Below, piece by piece: positions 22,156 to 32,174 of a DNA stretch of 64,000 nucleotides (its first letter is position 1; every line of letters starts with the position of its first letter). Where the stretch lies: positions 162,560,124 through 162,624,123 of the forward strand of contig NC_135498.1 in NCBI RefSeq assembly GCF_052857255.1. The letters run 5' to 3'. This DNA comes from Amblyomma americanum (taxonomy: Eukaryota > Arthropoda > Arachnida > Ixodida > Ixodidae). Below the pieces are notes generated by a model. That model was not told the origin of the DNA and searched no databases. It saw nothing but the letters and a program-made list of their open reading frames with translations. Position numbers and translations under genes: made by a program.

Positions 22156-22281
22156 TTTTAAGAAATTCTAAGCAACACAAATTGAAATGCAAGAATCAAT
22201 ACTATATCGAAAAAAAAAAAGTTCCAAAACGTTTGCTGGCAACATATATGTGAAAGGCGGAAGGCTCACTATTTCTGTGGG

Positions 22282-22737
22282 TTAGGTTCTGCATGCAACA
22301 ACCTTCGACACAAGGAACATTTGCAGACTTTCTACAAGATAGCCGTTTGGAAAGAGCTTGCAAGCTTTCTGTCGTGTCACAGCAGCCTTCACACGCACTG
22401 GGAACTCAATTGCCACTACACTGCCAAGTTTCATTTCTTGAGTATGCCACCCAAAGGGAAGATTCAGCTTTGAAAAGTCTGACTCATTGCAAACAATCCA
22501 ACCCCTTTCGAGCGGCCTTCCTTTCCTACTGAAAACCCATCTAAATATGTCCAGGTCTATGTTCACCTTGACAAGCCCGCTGGATCGACGGCTGTTGGAA
22601 AGTTTCTTTTGCACAGCGTAAATTAATTCCTCAGCAGCAGCTTCCAGTCGTTGTGGCGATGGCTTGCTTGGGTGCTTAAATTCCCGGAGACAGGCGCCGT
22701 TCAGATTTTTTCTTGGTTCAACGGAGCAACGCCACTT
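22282..22737 (-). pseudogene. Chromodomain gene exon, 3' part (downstream of LINE insertion)
   Basis: The reverse-strand frame runs from the LINE's 3' target duplication (22737-22725) to a TAA at 22282-22284. Joined to 28020-27972 with one target duplication removed, the frame continues without a break and begins GYLIKWKGYS, the aromatic-rich core of a chromodomain, followed by EP at the position of the usual WEP and then a helix-like segment. The rest (about 130 residues; FRWVFSRKGRP, PFGWHTQEMK) is not recognised. Chromodomains read methylated histone tails, and transposon integrases also use them. It ends 127 bases before the transposon-like pseudogene on the same strand, so both may belong to one gene. 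The start codon lies in an upstream exon that I cannot see. Confidence 0.68.
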
Positions 22738-22817
22738 TTTTTTTTTTTATTCGAGAAGTGTGCCATGAGGCATAAGTTGAAAAAGGAAAGGTGGGAAGGA
22801 ATGCACGGGATTGAAAG

Positions 22818-25800
22818 TTAAAAGAAGGAGTGAAGAACCGTTGCGCTGAGGTAGTCGCAGAGGTTGTTGATGAAACGGTTGTCCATTGTCCACTTCACGA
22901 AGTCACTTTCGCGGTTCCACCGCAGGCCAACCTCCCTGAGGAGCCGTTTTCTGATAGCAGCCGTCGCTGGGCACGTCCACAACAAGTGCCGCACATCACA
23001 TATGTCCGGTGCAGCGCCACAGTGAGGGCACCTGTCAGGTAGTGGCAGATCTTTGGCACGCCACCGATGACGGACAGATGGTGTCAGAGCCGCCCCTGCC
23101 CGAATCCGGCGCACGGATACCTCCTCCTGCCGAGTAAGACTACGGGGGAGAGGGTGCGAACACGGAGGAATTAGAGCGCGTGTTCGCTGGCGCAGAACTT
23201 CGGAATCGGAAACGTGGGACAGGAACGGATCTGGGGGAAGAGGGGAAGGTGGCGGATCGTCTAATGTATGAAGATGAGTCATAGCATCCGCTTGAATGTT
23301 ATGTGGATCCTGGGCATGGCCGCGAATCCAGTGTATGCGCACAGGACATGGATACTTTGCGCAGAGCACATGAATAGATTGTGAAATCTGGAACGTTCGT
23401 CGAACAGCCTTCAGCTGTTTAAGGGCGGCGCGGGAGTCGGTGTAAATGTGAACTGTATTGAATGTTGGAACGAGCGGAAGGGAAGCAATGGCATTGTAAA
23501 TGGCTTGAAGTTCCAATGCCAGGGGAGTGCACGTATCCGCAGTATACGTCGCGCGAGAGTTGAGATGCGGATGAGATGGACTATACACAGCAGTAACTCC
23601 CCTCTCTGCAGAATGAGATGCATCCGTGTATAATATGCACCCTTCAGGCAGATACGCTGCTGATACCGACGGGGAAACAGTGGGGCGATTGTCAGTGAGC
23701 TGGCAATAGGACCACGGTGGAAGTGTCTTTAAACGATGAAGTTTGAGAGACTGTTTTCGAGCTCTATTTGCCACCCGTTGGTCGATGATCTCACTGAGTG
23801 TATTAAGTTGGGCGAACTCCTGTAGCACAGGTATGGGTGTTAAACGAGGCAGATATGTTATGACGCGCATAGCCTCACGATTGATAGCTTCAAGGGAGTC
23901 CCACTGTCTGCGGGTGAGACGTTGAAATTGAGCCTGATATACTATCCGTGGCTGAAGGATAGAGCGCACAAGCTGGCGGGCCGTATGAGCACGTGCGCCA
24001 CCAGAGCGCATAGCTATGCGACGAATCAGACCTAGAGTAGCGTGAGCCGATTTACGGGTGGCTGTCAGCCACGGGGTGCCAGTCCCAGATGTATGGAGGA
24101 GAAGACCAAGAATACGAACAGTTTCTACCTGAGGAATCAGAGAATTATGTACCGTAAAATTTAAAGGGGGAGCTTTCCGTAAGGCGGCTTTATTTCCAAT
24201 TCGAATGAAACATGATTTAGTAGGAGAGAGTGTTAGACCCAAAGGTGGGAGGCGAGATGTCAATACATCCAGCGCGTGTTGAAGGACCGACTGATGAATA
24301 GACGCATCTGGATGACAGCACCACAAGGTGATATCATCGGCATATGCAAGCACGCGGATAGAAGGGATGGTCTCTAGGGCTCGAACCAGAGGAATTAAAG
24401 CCACATTAAATAATGTGGGGGCGAGAACGGAGCCCTGCGGCACTCCTCTATTGGAAGTGAAATTACCAAAGGGCTTTCCGTGGACACGCACGCTGAAGGT
24501 TCGATTTGCTAAAAAGGCGTGAATGGAGAGGAGGAACCGGTGAGGGAGACCAAGAGTTTGAAGGGAGGCAAGAATGGCAGAGTGAAGGATGTTATCATAT
24601 GCCTTTGTTATGTCTGTAGCGATTACGGTTCGTACAAGGTGACTCTGTGGAGAGTGGTCAAGCACGTCAGCAGCCAAAGTAGCAAGGCCGTCCTCCGTTC
24701 CAATATGTGGGCGGAAACCAATTTGGGAATCTGGGTAACAATCATGGGATTCCAGCCACCATGATAAGCGTGCGGCTAGAATGTTTTCATAAAGCTTGCA
24801 GATGGTAGGGGTAAGGGAAATTGGACGAAGGGCTGAGAGAGATACTGGAGGCTGACCTGACTTGGGGATTGGAACCACAATAGAATGCTTCCAGTCTCCC
24901 GGCATGACGCCAGAAAGCCACACTTCGTTAAAAGTATCAAGTAGGGTTTCCAAAGCCCTCCCTTCCAAGTTACGGAATAAGGAGTTAGGTATGCCGTCGT
25001 GCCCGGGAGTAGTAGTAGTTTTTAAACGGTCAATGGACGCCAGCAGCTCTGCCATGGTGAGGTCAGAAGTAATCCCATCGGGGGGCTCTGTTACCGATAA
25101 GTCAGGTGGAGACGTAGCGGTGCAGTCATGGTTTGGAAAAAATTGACGGGCCGCTTGTTGTGCAAATGTGTCCTCATCCACATGTAGCGCGAGGCGAATG
25201 CTCTCTGTGTAATCTGCAACCTGAGAAGGGCGCTCCATGGCGTGAAACACTCTCCAAAGATGTCGATTGCCCTGCGTAGAGGACAGGCGGGCACACCATG
25301 CAGCCCAGCGTTGCCTGCCTAGCCGCTTTGCATAGCGCCGCGCCCGTGCGGTAGCGCGGTGAAGAGTAGGAAGAGCCGAAGGGTCATCGGGGTGACGAGT
25401 AGCGTAAAGATCCGCCTGGCGACGAAGAGCCCACAGATTCAAGAGATGTATGTCCGGGTTTGGGTCATCTTCATTTACAGTAGTGGTAATAGTGTGAGTA
25501 GCGAGAACATCAGATAGAGTAGACAATGCTGAAGAGGGGTTGAATGTAGATAAATGATTGTCTGCGCGTACAGAATCCCATGATGTTATTCGTACAGTGC
25601 GGCGTATTTTCCGTAGACGCGTAGGCGTGAGGGAGATAAAAATAGGGCTGTGATCGCTGCCCCAAGTATCAGAATCAACAGCCCAACGAGGGTTACCGGG
25701 GCCTAACCACCAAGTCAAATCAGGTGAATACGGGCCACCTCGTGGGCGGGTAGAAGTATTCGGGTGGTTTAAAAGTTGAAAGGAATGATCTGAAAAGCTC

Positions 25801-26309
25801 CCTTGGATGTGTGAACCCCTTGAGGAATCCGATGGGTAACCCCACGCAGTGTGTGCGCCGTTGAAGTCACCGCCAACTAGAATAGGGATACCCGAGTTGG
25901 TAGAACGTAGAAAACGAACCCATCCCAGATTGGGAGATGCGGAGCCAGGACGACTATAAAAAGAAACTAGAATAAGGGGTGTGCGTGCAGGTTTTACGAG
26001 AAGGGCGACAACCTCTTGACGTGTGTTGCACCACCGTGAAAGGTCGAGCGGTGTGTGCGGAACTGAACTGTGAATATAAATTGCAGATTTACCTGGGCTG
26101 AGGGAGGAGGCGGTGCAACGGCGATCAGGGATAGATGGTGAATGGTATGCGCAGAAACCTGAAAGGCGTGGGAGTGCATTATGCTCTTGCAGTAGGAACG
26201 CCCATGCCCTCAGCTTTCCGTCGCGAAGGCGGATGTTCACTTCAGAGGCCTTATTAGCGAAACCGCGACAGTTCCACTGCACCACCACCGATGATGATGC
26301 GCTATCCAT
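22818..26309 (-). CDS. LINE 3 ORF2 protein: endonuclease, reverse transcriptase, RNase H
   Basis: An uninterrupted 1163-residue polyprotein. An apurinic-like endonuclease fills residues 1 to about 230: VVQWNCRG at the start, LLQEHN, GGDFNGAH near 147, and the catalytic SDHSP near 222. The reverse transcriptase spans about 440-700, with RPISLTPTICKL, the first Asp in ATDITKAYDN, GVPQGSVLAP and the catalytic YADD near 655. RNase H spans about 890-1020: YTDASHS, the LALELQAI Glu, YTDSRAAL and the GHAQDPHNIQAD end. A Cys-rich segment CPHCGAAPDICD...HLLWTCP lies near residue 1100. All key residues I can check are present. The product would nick target DNA, copy the element RNA and remove it. Its ATG is inside the ORF1 stop region. 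Confidence 0.94.
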   Translation of the reverse strand: MDSASSSVVVQWNCRGFANKASEVNIRLRDGKLRAWAFLLQEHNALPRLSGFCAYHSPSIPDRRCTASSLSPGKSAIYIHSSVPHTPLDLSRWCNTRQEVVALLVKPARTPLILVSFYSRPGSASPNLGWVRFLRSTNSGIPILVGGDFNGAHTAWGYPSDSSRGSHIQGSFSDHSFQLLNHPNTSTRPRGGPYSPDLTWWLGPGNPRWAVDSDTWGSDHSPIFISLTPTRLRKIRRTVRITSWDSVRADNHLSTFNPSSALSTLSDVLATHTITTTVNEDDPNPDIHLLNLWALRRQADLYATRHPDDPSALPTLHRATARARRYAKRLGRQRWAAWCARLSSTQGNRHLWRVFHAMERPSQVADYTESIRLALHVDEDTFAQQAARQFFPNHDCTATSPPDLSVTEPPDGITSDLTMAELLASIDRLKTTTTPGHDGIPNSLFRNLEGRALETLLDTFNEVWLSGVMPGDWKHSIVVPIPKSGQPPVSLSALRPISLTPTICKLYENILAARLSWWLESHDCYPDSQIGFRPHIGTEDGLATLAADVLDHSPQSHLVRTVIATDITKAYDNILHSAILASLQTLGLPHRFLLSIHAFLANRTFSVRVHGKPFGNFTSNRGVPQGSVLAPTLFNVALIPLVRALETIPSIRVLAYADDITLWCCHPDASIHQSVLQHALDVLTSRLPPLGLTLSPTKSCFIRIGNKAALRKAPPLNFTVHNSLIPQVETVRILGLLLHTSGTGTPWLTATRKSAHATLGLIRRIAMRSGGARAHTARQLVRSILQPRIVYQAQFQRLTRRQWDSLEAINREAMRVITYLPRLTPIPVLQEFAQLNTLSEIIDQRVANRARKQSLKLHRLKTLPPWSYCQLTDNRPTVSPSVSAAYLPEGCILYTDASHSAERGVTAVYSPSHPHLNSRATYTADTCTPLALELQAIYNAIASLPLVPTFNTVHIYTDSRAALKQLKAVRRTFQISQSIHVLCAKYPCPVRIHWIRGHAQDPHNIQADAMTHLHTLDDPPPSPLPPDPFLSHVSDSEVLRQRTRALIPPCSHPLPRSLTRQEEVSVRRIRAGAALTPSVRHRWRAKDLPLPDRCPHCGAAPDICDVRHLLWTCPATAAIRKRLLREVGLRWNRESDFVKWTMDNRFINNLCDYLSATVLHSFF

Positions 26310-27720
26310 GACGAGGCCGAAGAGCTTCCACGATGAGGGATGTCACCTGCTTCATCAGCGCTAATATCTTGTCCACTGTCGGGGTAGTCACGGCTAACAG
26401 GTGGTCGGCACCTGATTGTGGGCCAGTGCTTACCCTAGGTGATTCCTCTGATGATTGCTCCCGAGTTATGAGAATTCTTCGAGAGGATTGAGAACGACGC
26501 TGTTCCCGGCGCTGGGTGAGTTCGTCTAGTCGGCGGCGAGCCTCCGCGATTGCATTGTCTAAAGCTGTGTCTTCATCTGTAGTATCCACATGTGATGGAT
26601 GCACTGGACGTTTGGGCGTACCATTTGATCCGGGAAGGTGAGCCGCTTGTGCATATGTACGCTGGCGAGGAGACATATGGTGAGCAGCAGGCTCAGATAA
26701 AGGAAGTTCAGGGAAGTCGTTGTCGTCACATGCGAGAGCTGCAAAGCGATTAGTTGTAGGAACATCCATTTTTGCAGGCGACTTGTGAAACTTCTTCGCT
26801 TGCTTCTTCTTTGGACAAGCGGGGGAGCGAATGTCATGGTCCGGCGATTTGCACAGGGCACAATGAGCTGTTGGTTCATTCATGTCGGCCACAGCTGCTG
26901 GATTAGGGCAGGTATTTTGCATATGTCCTTCTTTGTGGCAGTGATAGCAAAAAATACGACGAGGTCGGAAGGGCTGTGGTTTGACGATCGCACCGTAGTA
27001 GGTAAGGTACTTCGGGAGAGTCAACGGGCCTTGCAGGATGAGCAGGTATGAGCCCCGGCGACCCATAGGCCGTGCTTGCAGTACAACATGAGTTGAGCAG
27101 CGAATATTTGCGCGCACCTCCTCGGGAGGGCTCGTGCTGTCGACATGATAAACCATGCAGCGGAGTGTGTCAGGACCAGATGCAAAATATATTTGCACCG
27201 GGACATGCTTGCTGTCATCCAGGGGGATCCGCGTAACTGCGCAAAGTTTCTGGGCGTCCATCAAGGATGACAAGTTTACCGTGATGGTGTTCGATGGGCG
27301 ATGGACGACAAACCCGCAGTAGTTCGAAGAGCCAAGGGCATGGTCAATTGTGGCTTGAACATTCCGGGCAGGGATGGCAGTCATATCAAAGCGCAATGTA
27401 GGCTTGATGGTAACGCGGAACGAGTTCGCAGCAGGCGGAAGAGAGCCTTGACTCACGGGAGGCATCTGTGGAGGAGGCTCAGACGCTGGTGACGGCCCTT
27501 GGTGGGAATACTGAACTGGCGCGACGGGCACAGTTTCTTGAGGGAGTGCCACGGGCACGGAGGCGGTAGAGCAGTTCATGTCACAGGCCAAAGTCGTAGC
27601 ATCGGAAGACGGCGCAGGCTGGAGGCCTAGAGGCGCTGACGATTGCGTGGACGTGGAGGCTGCGTCAGGTGGCAACACAGCGGGCATCCGCGTAGCCGTC
27701 GTCGACAACGCAGAATCCAT
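26302..27720 (-). CDS. LINE 3 ORF1 protein, gag-like with zinc knuckles
   Basis: The frame is open from 27894, but that upstream start is GTG. The first in-frame ATG is at 27720-27718 and gives 472 residues, so I use it. The N-terminal third is Pro/Ser/Ala-rich. A central region (VTIKPTLRF to RGSYLLILQGP) resembles the RNA-binding part of ORF1 proteins. It is followed by CYHCHKEGHMQNTC, a C-x2-C-x4-H-x4-C knuckle, and CALCKSPDHDIRSPAC, a variant one. The C-terminal part is charged, with an Arg/Gln-rich helix (LDELTQRREQRR). ORF1 proteins bind element RNA and deliver it to the nucleus. The stop TAG overlaps the ORF2 start, suggesting termination-reinitiation of translation. Confidence 0.9.
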   Translation of the reverse strand: MDSALSTTATRMPAVLPPDAASTSTQSSAPLGLQPAPSSDATTLACDMNCSTASVPVALPQETVPVAPVQYSHQGPSPASEPPPQMPPVSQGSLPPAANSFRVTIKPTLRFDMTAIPARNVQATIDHALGSSNYCGFVVHRPSNTITVNLSSLMDAQKLCAVTRIPLDDSKHVPVQIYFASGPDTLRCMVYHVDSTSPPEEVRANIRCSTHVVLQARPMGRRGSYLLILQGPLTLPKYLTYYGAIVKPQPFRPRRIFCYHCHKEGHMQNTCPNPAAVADMNEPTAHCALCKSPDHDIRSPACPKKKQAKKFHKSPAKMDVPTTNRFAALACDDNDFPELPLSEPAAHHMSPRQRTYAQAAHLPGSNGTPKRPVHPSHVDTTDEDTALDNAIAEARRRLDELTQRREQRRSQSSRRILITREQSSEESPRVSTGPQSGADHLLAVTTPTVDKILALMKQVTSLIVEALRPRHG

Positions 27721-27971
27721 GCAGACGCGTAGCGCGGCCTCGCTCGGCAGCGCCGAGCTAAGCCTAGCTTGCCCCTGAGGGTTCCGGTTGGGTTTTCTCA
27801 CTTGAGAATGCGCCCGCCGTGCCGGGAATTTCTCCGTAGGGGCGTCGTCAGCATTCGGTCGCACGGAGGGCACTGTCCGACCCACGCCACACACGAGAAG
27901 ACAGCGAAAAGCGAAAACACAGACCTAGAAGCAGACACGTATCCACCCACTAGGTCTTCGTCTTCTTCTTC

Positions 27972-28020
27972 AGCAACGCCACTTGGAATATCCTTTCCAT
28001 TTTATAAGGTATCCCTTGCT
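27972..28020 (-). pseudogene. Chromodomain gene exon, 5' part with splice acceptor
   Basis: The 49-base 5' part of the same exon. On the reverse strand it follows a good 3' splice site (a pyrimidine run, then TTTACAG, with the AG at 28022-28021) and encodes SKGYLIKWKGYSKWRC. It ends at the 13-base target duplication (27984-27972), after which the LINE interrupts it. Only the second half of a chromodomain is present here, so the first half should be in an upstream exon. Confidence 0.68.
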
Positions 28021-28024
28021 CTGT

Positions 28025-28375
28025 AAAAAAAATGGCATGGGGAAACATTTAGCGCAAGAAAACTCACACACGCCGAGGAACGACAAAACGAAGCACAAGT
28101 GAACCAAAGAAAAGACAAAGGAAAGATATTTCACTACGAAATGAAGAGCCAATGAACTTGAATGGTAATTTATGCAAATGTTAACATATCCATTTGTGAC
28201 GAAATGAGTGCCTTAGAGGACTTATGTTACTGGGGATTGAAGGGTTTGCTCAAAATCTTGACCGCGTTATCTACCTTACTGGACTCATGCTGCCCGCTTA
28301 GCGCGAAAAATATATTTATGAAAAATGCTTTGTCTCTGGCATCATCACTAAGTTTGGAAGTCGAGTGTTCCAAAT
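28025..28375. other. Upstream intron or flank of the chromodomain exon
   Basis: No exon recognised on either strand apart from the acceptor tract at 28021-28035. The missing first half of the chromodomain was not found here. Confidence 0.4.
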
Positions 28376-28380
28376 TGGCG

Positions 28381-29400
28381 GTAGTAGTAGTAGTAGTAGA
28401 AAACATTTATTCATAGAAAGGTAGGATAAAGAGGCGGGAAAAAACAGATTTTGGGTGGAGTCCTTATTTCAGGATCCCAATGTCCACCGCAGTTGCTCTT
28501 GCTTGGGATATCAGGCTACGCTGGGTCACCAAATCGGAGCTGAGCAGGGCAGACTCCCACTGTTCCTCGGATTGATGTTTGTCTAGTTCGGGGGGCTTGC
28601 TACCGGAGCAGCCCCATGTTACATGGTATGTTGTTGGAATTCTGCCACACCAGGGGCAGATTCCGTCGTATCTATCGGGAAACATGATATGGTATTTGTG
28701 TAGGTTTGGGAAGGTGTTCGTCTGTAGTTGTCGCCAGCCCCTCGCCTCTGCCGCCGTTAGCTTCGAGTGTGGTGGGGGATAGACTTGCCTTTGCGTTCGG
28801 AGAAGGAGGAGGCGTTCGCCGTACATAGAGGGAAGAGGGGTGACGTCGGGGAGGTTAGTCGCTCGGTTGGTGTATCTCGAGCTAGACTGTCCGCGGCCTC
28901 GTTTCCCTCGAGCCCCTCGTGCCCAGGAGCCCAAGTGATTTGGTGCTAGCATGTGGAATTTTTAACATGTGGGGTAGTCAGAATGGGAGCGATGGAGTGT
29001 GGAAGTCTGCCAGTGAGGAAGAGCCGACACGCCGACTGGGACTCTGTAACAATTTTTAGTCTGTTTCGCGTGGTATCGCCGTGCTGGATGGCGAGACCGA
29101 TTGCGGCCGTTTCTGCTACTGTGGGAGAGCAGTTGCGTAGAGAGGCGCTGGCGATTTCCTTGAAGTTGGTGTCCAAAACTACCGCCACCGCGTTCGTGGA
29201 ATTAGGGTACATGGCTGCGTCGACGTATACAGCATTTCGTGCCTGTCGGTGTGTGCGGCGCAGGTAGTCCACTCGCGCCTTTCGTCGTCCTTTTTGTGAG
29301 TCCGAGTGAAAACTTGCGGTATACCAATTGTGGAGACATTTTGTTATAGGAAGTCTCCCTGACTGCCGCGCTTTGGGGCCTCCTACTGTGCAATTTTACC
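28381..29400 (-). mobile_element. LINE fragment (RNase H and C-terminus), reverse, (TAC)n tail
   Basis: A 5'-truncated non-LTR element read right to left. The RNase H domain is at 29272-28946 (VYVDAAMY, VAETAAIGLAI, VTESQSACRLFL). A C-terminal region follows at 28952-28464 with the zinc motif CPWCGRIPTTYHVTWGC. The element ends with AATAAATG and a run of TAC triplets (28381-28399 on the forward strand read as GTA). It is a relative of LINE 2 and of the fragment at 40.9 kb. A stop near 28948 separates the two coding parts. Microsatellite tails of this type are common in I/Jockey-like LINEs. Confidence 0.8.
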
Positions 29401-29419
29401 AATTTCTCTAACACATTTT

Positions 29420-30285
29420 AGTCAATGAAAACCTAAAAACCTAAAGAAAACGTTATCAAGACACCTCTTAAGTTTATATTCCTCGCAGCTTATTTATATG
29501 CAAGCTAACAACATTTTTTCAAACATCAATAAACAAATGCAAAAGAAAAGGGTTTGAATTTTTCTGGGCTCTCTTATACAGATAACAGCAGTAACACATA
29601 CCAGGTGTTACAGAGAAGACTAAGTCATCATCAAAATTAAGCTTTCTCGGATTAGCACAGCTAACAAAGCGAAAGTCGTCGGTGTTCATTGTGTTCATTG
29701 GTGTTGGCGTTGACAACTTTCTTGGTGATTTTGTGGAAAGGAAGGACGCATATAACTGGCCACCTGTGTAAGTGGGCGCCTCAATAGCGCTTTGAGGTAC
29801 GTGATGGTGGTGAGAGAAAGATGTGGGCTGCATGCATTAGCGCTGACAACGTTGTGGCAGACACGCGGCACTGCAGCAATAGGCCGCAGCCTGACCAACC
29901 TCTCGCGATCAGCCATTAATTCAAATGCCACCTGCCAGGGTGGCAGGTTGGGCGCACTGCTCATCCAGTGTGCGGAACGCACTCAACGCTACAGACGCTA
30001 AGCCGCGTCTGCTTGCACGATACATCACAGCTCTCGCTCTCTAACAAGGTTCAGGAGTAGTTGAGCAACAGCTAATATTTTTTTATCCAGCTGATACTCG
30101 GCTAGATAACGTGGTCAGGCAGCAGCCGCTGCACGGCTGTGGAGCCCCTGCGCAGAGACGGCGAAGACTAGGCTTGGCGGCGCGGCGAAGTCACTTGCTG
30201 GGTTGCTATGGCAGCGGCGCAGCAAGGACGTTCAAGATCAAACGTGAGGTGACGGCGAAATCGCTCCGACGAAAGCAGGAAAAGC
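29420..30285. other. No gene recognised; short dispersed repeat with hairpin
   Basis: Contains a repeat at about 29905-29985 centred on the hairpin ACCTGCCA-GGG-TGGCAGGT. A diverged version (AACCTGCCA...GGGCAGGT) occurs at about 55090-55155. The short reading frames here show no domain. Confidence 0.4.
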
Positions 30286-30289
30286 TTTC

Positions 30290-31161
30290 GCTTTTAAAAT
30301 ATGGATTTTTCGGCATAGTATACCAGTGCCCGCAAACTGTAGCTAACCGGTAGTTACCCAGTAGTTAACAGGCAGTAAACCGGGAGGAAGCTGGTTTACT
30401 AATTCTGATATTAACTTTTAACTATTAGTTAGGCGCCTAGGTGCAGTTAGAGGTAGGTTACTAATATCCGTATCAGTTTTTAGAATTTCGAAAACGCGAT
30501 TACCCTCATCGCAGTGGCTGGACAAAATTTGGCTACATCATGCGATGGCTCAGTGGTTAAGGTGCTCATCTGCTGAGCCGGAGTACCCGGGTTGGCACTC
30601 AACCGCAGCGGCTGCGCTTCTATGGAGGCGAAACGCAAAAGGCACCCATGCGCTGTGCAATATCACTGCACTTTGAAGATCACTAGTTGGTCGAAATTAT
30701 TCTGGAGCCCTCCACAACGGCACCTATTTGTTCCTTTCTTCTTTAACTCCCTCCTTCATCTCTTCCCTTACGGTGCAATTCGGGTGTCCGCCGAGATAGG
30801 CGGGACAGTTACTGTGTCATTTCTTCTCCTCAAAAGCCAATTTTCGAGAACCAGTTAGCGCCAAAATACACGCGCTTCCGAAAGCATGCAAGCAAAGAAA
30901 CCTTTCCAGTGCGCGTAACTAGTCGAAACAGCCAAATTTTGTCGATCCATATGGCCAAAGGTAACCATGTTTTGGAAATTCTAAAAACTTATATGGCTAT
31001 TACTAACTACCGGCTACAAATCTAAAATTACGACTAAGCGCCTAACTGCAATGGTTAAAAGTTAATTATTAAAATCTAGTTAACCAGCTGAATAGTTAAA
31101 ACGATTCACCGGAAACAATTCACACTGGTAATACTGTGCCGTAAAAGCCATATTTTAAAGC
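30290..31161. mobile_element. Foldback (long terminal inverted repeat) element with nested SINE
   Basis: Two long, imperfect inverted arms, about 30290-30535 and 30928-31161. Matching segments occur in mirrored order: TTTAAAATATGG near 30294 against its complement near 31148; ACCAGTG near 30321 against CACTGGT near 31132; GTTAGGCGCC near 30427 against GCGCCTAAC near 31037; TTTTTAGAATTTC near 30476 against GAAATTCTAAAAA near 30977; and CAAAATTTGGCT near 30522 against GCCAAATTTTG near 30931. The only sequence between the arms is a forward Ruka-like SINE. No transposase is present, so it is a non-autonomous foldback or MITE-like element of unknown superfamily. Confidence 0.78.
30541..30856 (+). 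repeat. Ruka-like tRNA-SINE, nested in the foldback element
   Basis: Complete head to tail: the A box GATGGCTCAGTGG, a degraded B-box region (GGGTTGGCACTC where GGTTCGAAC is expected), CACCCATGCGCTGTGCAATATC, CCCTCCACAACGGCACC, a pyrimidine tract, then TTCGGGTGTCCGCC and TGTCATTTCTTCTCC. It is more diverged than the copy at 32.58 kb. Confidence 0.85.
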
Positions 31162-31164
31162 CAA

Positions 31165-31935
31165 AACGCATATTTTTGAAACGTCTTCCAGGTAACACCT
31201 GGTATTCAGAGTCGCTCAGCTAATGCTAAGGAAAGCTTGAAGAAACAAATGCGCGCGCTGCAAATATTCTGCACTTGCAAGGTTTAGGTTGTCATCTGTT
31301 CTATCCAAACATATTGTTGTGCGCTTATTTTTATTCCTCGAGATGGGAAAGCGAACCAGCTGCAGGTTTTTTTTTTATGTGTCAAATCTTGCCGCTTCAC
31401 TCCTCTGTCAGTAGGTATGCTATACCGTTTTACATCGCCCACGAGCGATTCCTCTTTAATTCGCTCGCCTTGCATGCTTTGCATCATGTCTACTTGTGAA
31501 TGACAACGTATCCGGTAACACTGGCATGCGTACATTAGTAAATAAAGCCCTCACTTGGTCTACATTTATGTTGAAAATGCTGAGCTAAAGTTATGAATAA
31601 CAAGAGAGATAGCGCTACTTGTTAATTACGTACTTCAGAAATATTATGTCCAGCAGAAGGCGCCTGCTGTATTTCTGCATTATTCGGACCTTTGCATGTT
31701 ATCTCTTTAAGCTTCGCTAAATTATCTGCAGTGCCTTGCATATCCTTTGGAATAATAATACATTTGCTCCGACGTCTCCCTGTACTGCTTTTTTCTGGCC
31801 AAATGTTGTAATTTTACCTAATAAAATATGAGAGCACTACGTAAACCGCAATTGGCACCATGTAAGCAAGGGCCTTAAGCTGTTTGCATGCTATAAACAT
31901 GAACGACCGGTCGTTGTGTACATTTTTTTGGTCGT
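31165..31935. other. No gene recognised
   Basis: AT-rich sequence with only short, unsupported reading frames. A few AATAAA-like strings near 31540 and 31750 lack a linked coding region. Confidence 0.4.
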
Positions 31936-31939
31936 TGTT

Positions 31940-32166
31940 TTATGAGGGTTTAACGCCCCAAACCGACTCAGGCTATGAGAGACGCCGTAGTGAAGGGCTT
32001 GGGAAATTTCGACCACCTGGGGTTCTTTAACATGCATCGACAACGCATAGTACACGGGGCTCTCGAATTTCACCTGCATCGAAATTCGACCGCCGAGGCC
32101 GGGATCGAACCCGCATCTTTCGGGCCAGCAGCCGAGCGCCATAACCACTCAGCCACCGCGGCGGCG
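31940..32166 (-). repeat. tRNA-SINE type 2, reverse
   Basis: Read on the reverse strand it begins CGCCGCCGCGGTGGCTGAGTGG (an A box), with the B box GGGTTCGATCCCGG. The body has TCGAATTTC and GTGAAATTCGAGAG, then GTCGATGCATGTTAAAGA, CCCCAGGTGG, TTCACTACGGCG, GCCTGAGTCGGTTTGGGGCG and TTAAACCC. It differs from the Ruka-like type in its body and tail. Confidence 0.88.
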
Positions 32167-32174
32167 TGTCACGT

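Larger units (their letters stand above)
22738..27971 (-). mobile_element. Full-length LINE 3 (I-like, RNase H), intact, with 13-bp target duplication
   Basis: A complete non-LTR retrotransposon on the reverse strand. Both flanks carry the identical 13-mer AGCAACGCCACTT (22725-22737 and 27972-27984). The reverse-strand 3' end has AATAAA merging into a run of about 13 A (T run 22736-22748). ORF1 and ORF2 are both open, overlapping in the 8-base string ATGGATAG (26302-26309). The 5' UTR is short (27971 to the first in-frame ATG at 27720, or less if a non-ATG start is used). The domain order, ORF1 zinc knuckles then endonuclease-RT-RNase H, fits the I/R1-like group; I cannot fix the clade. The intact frames and perfect duplication suggest a recent insertion. 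Confidence 0.93.
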
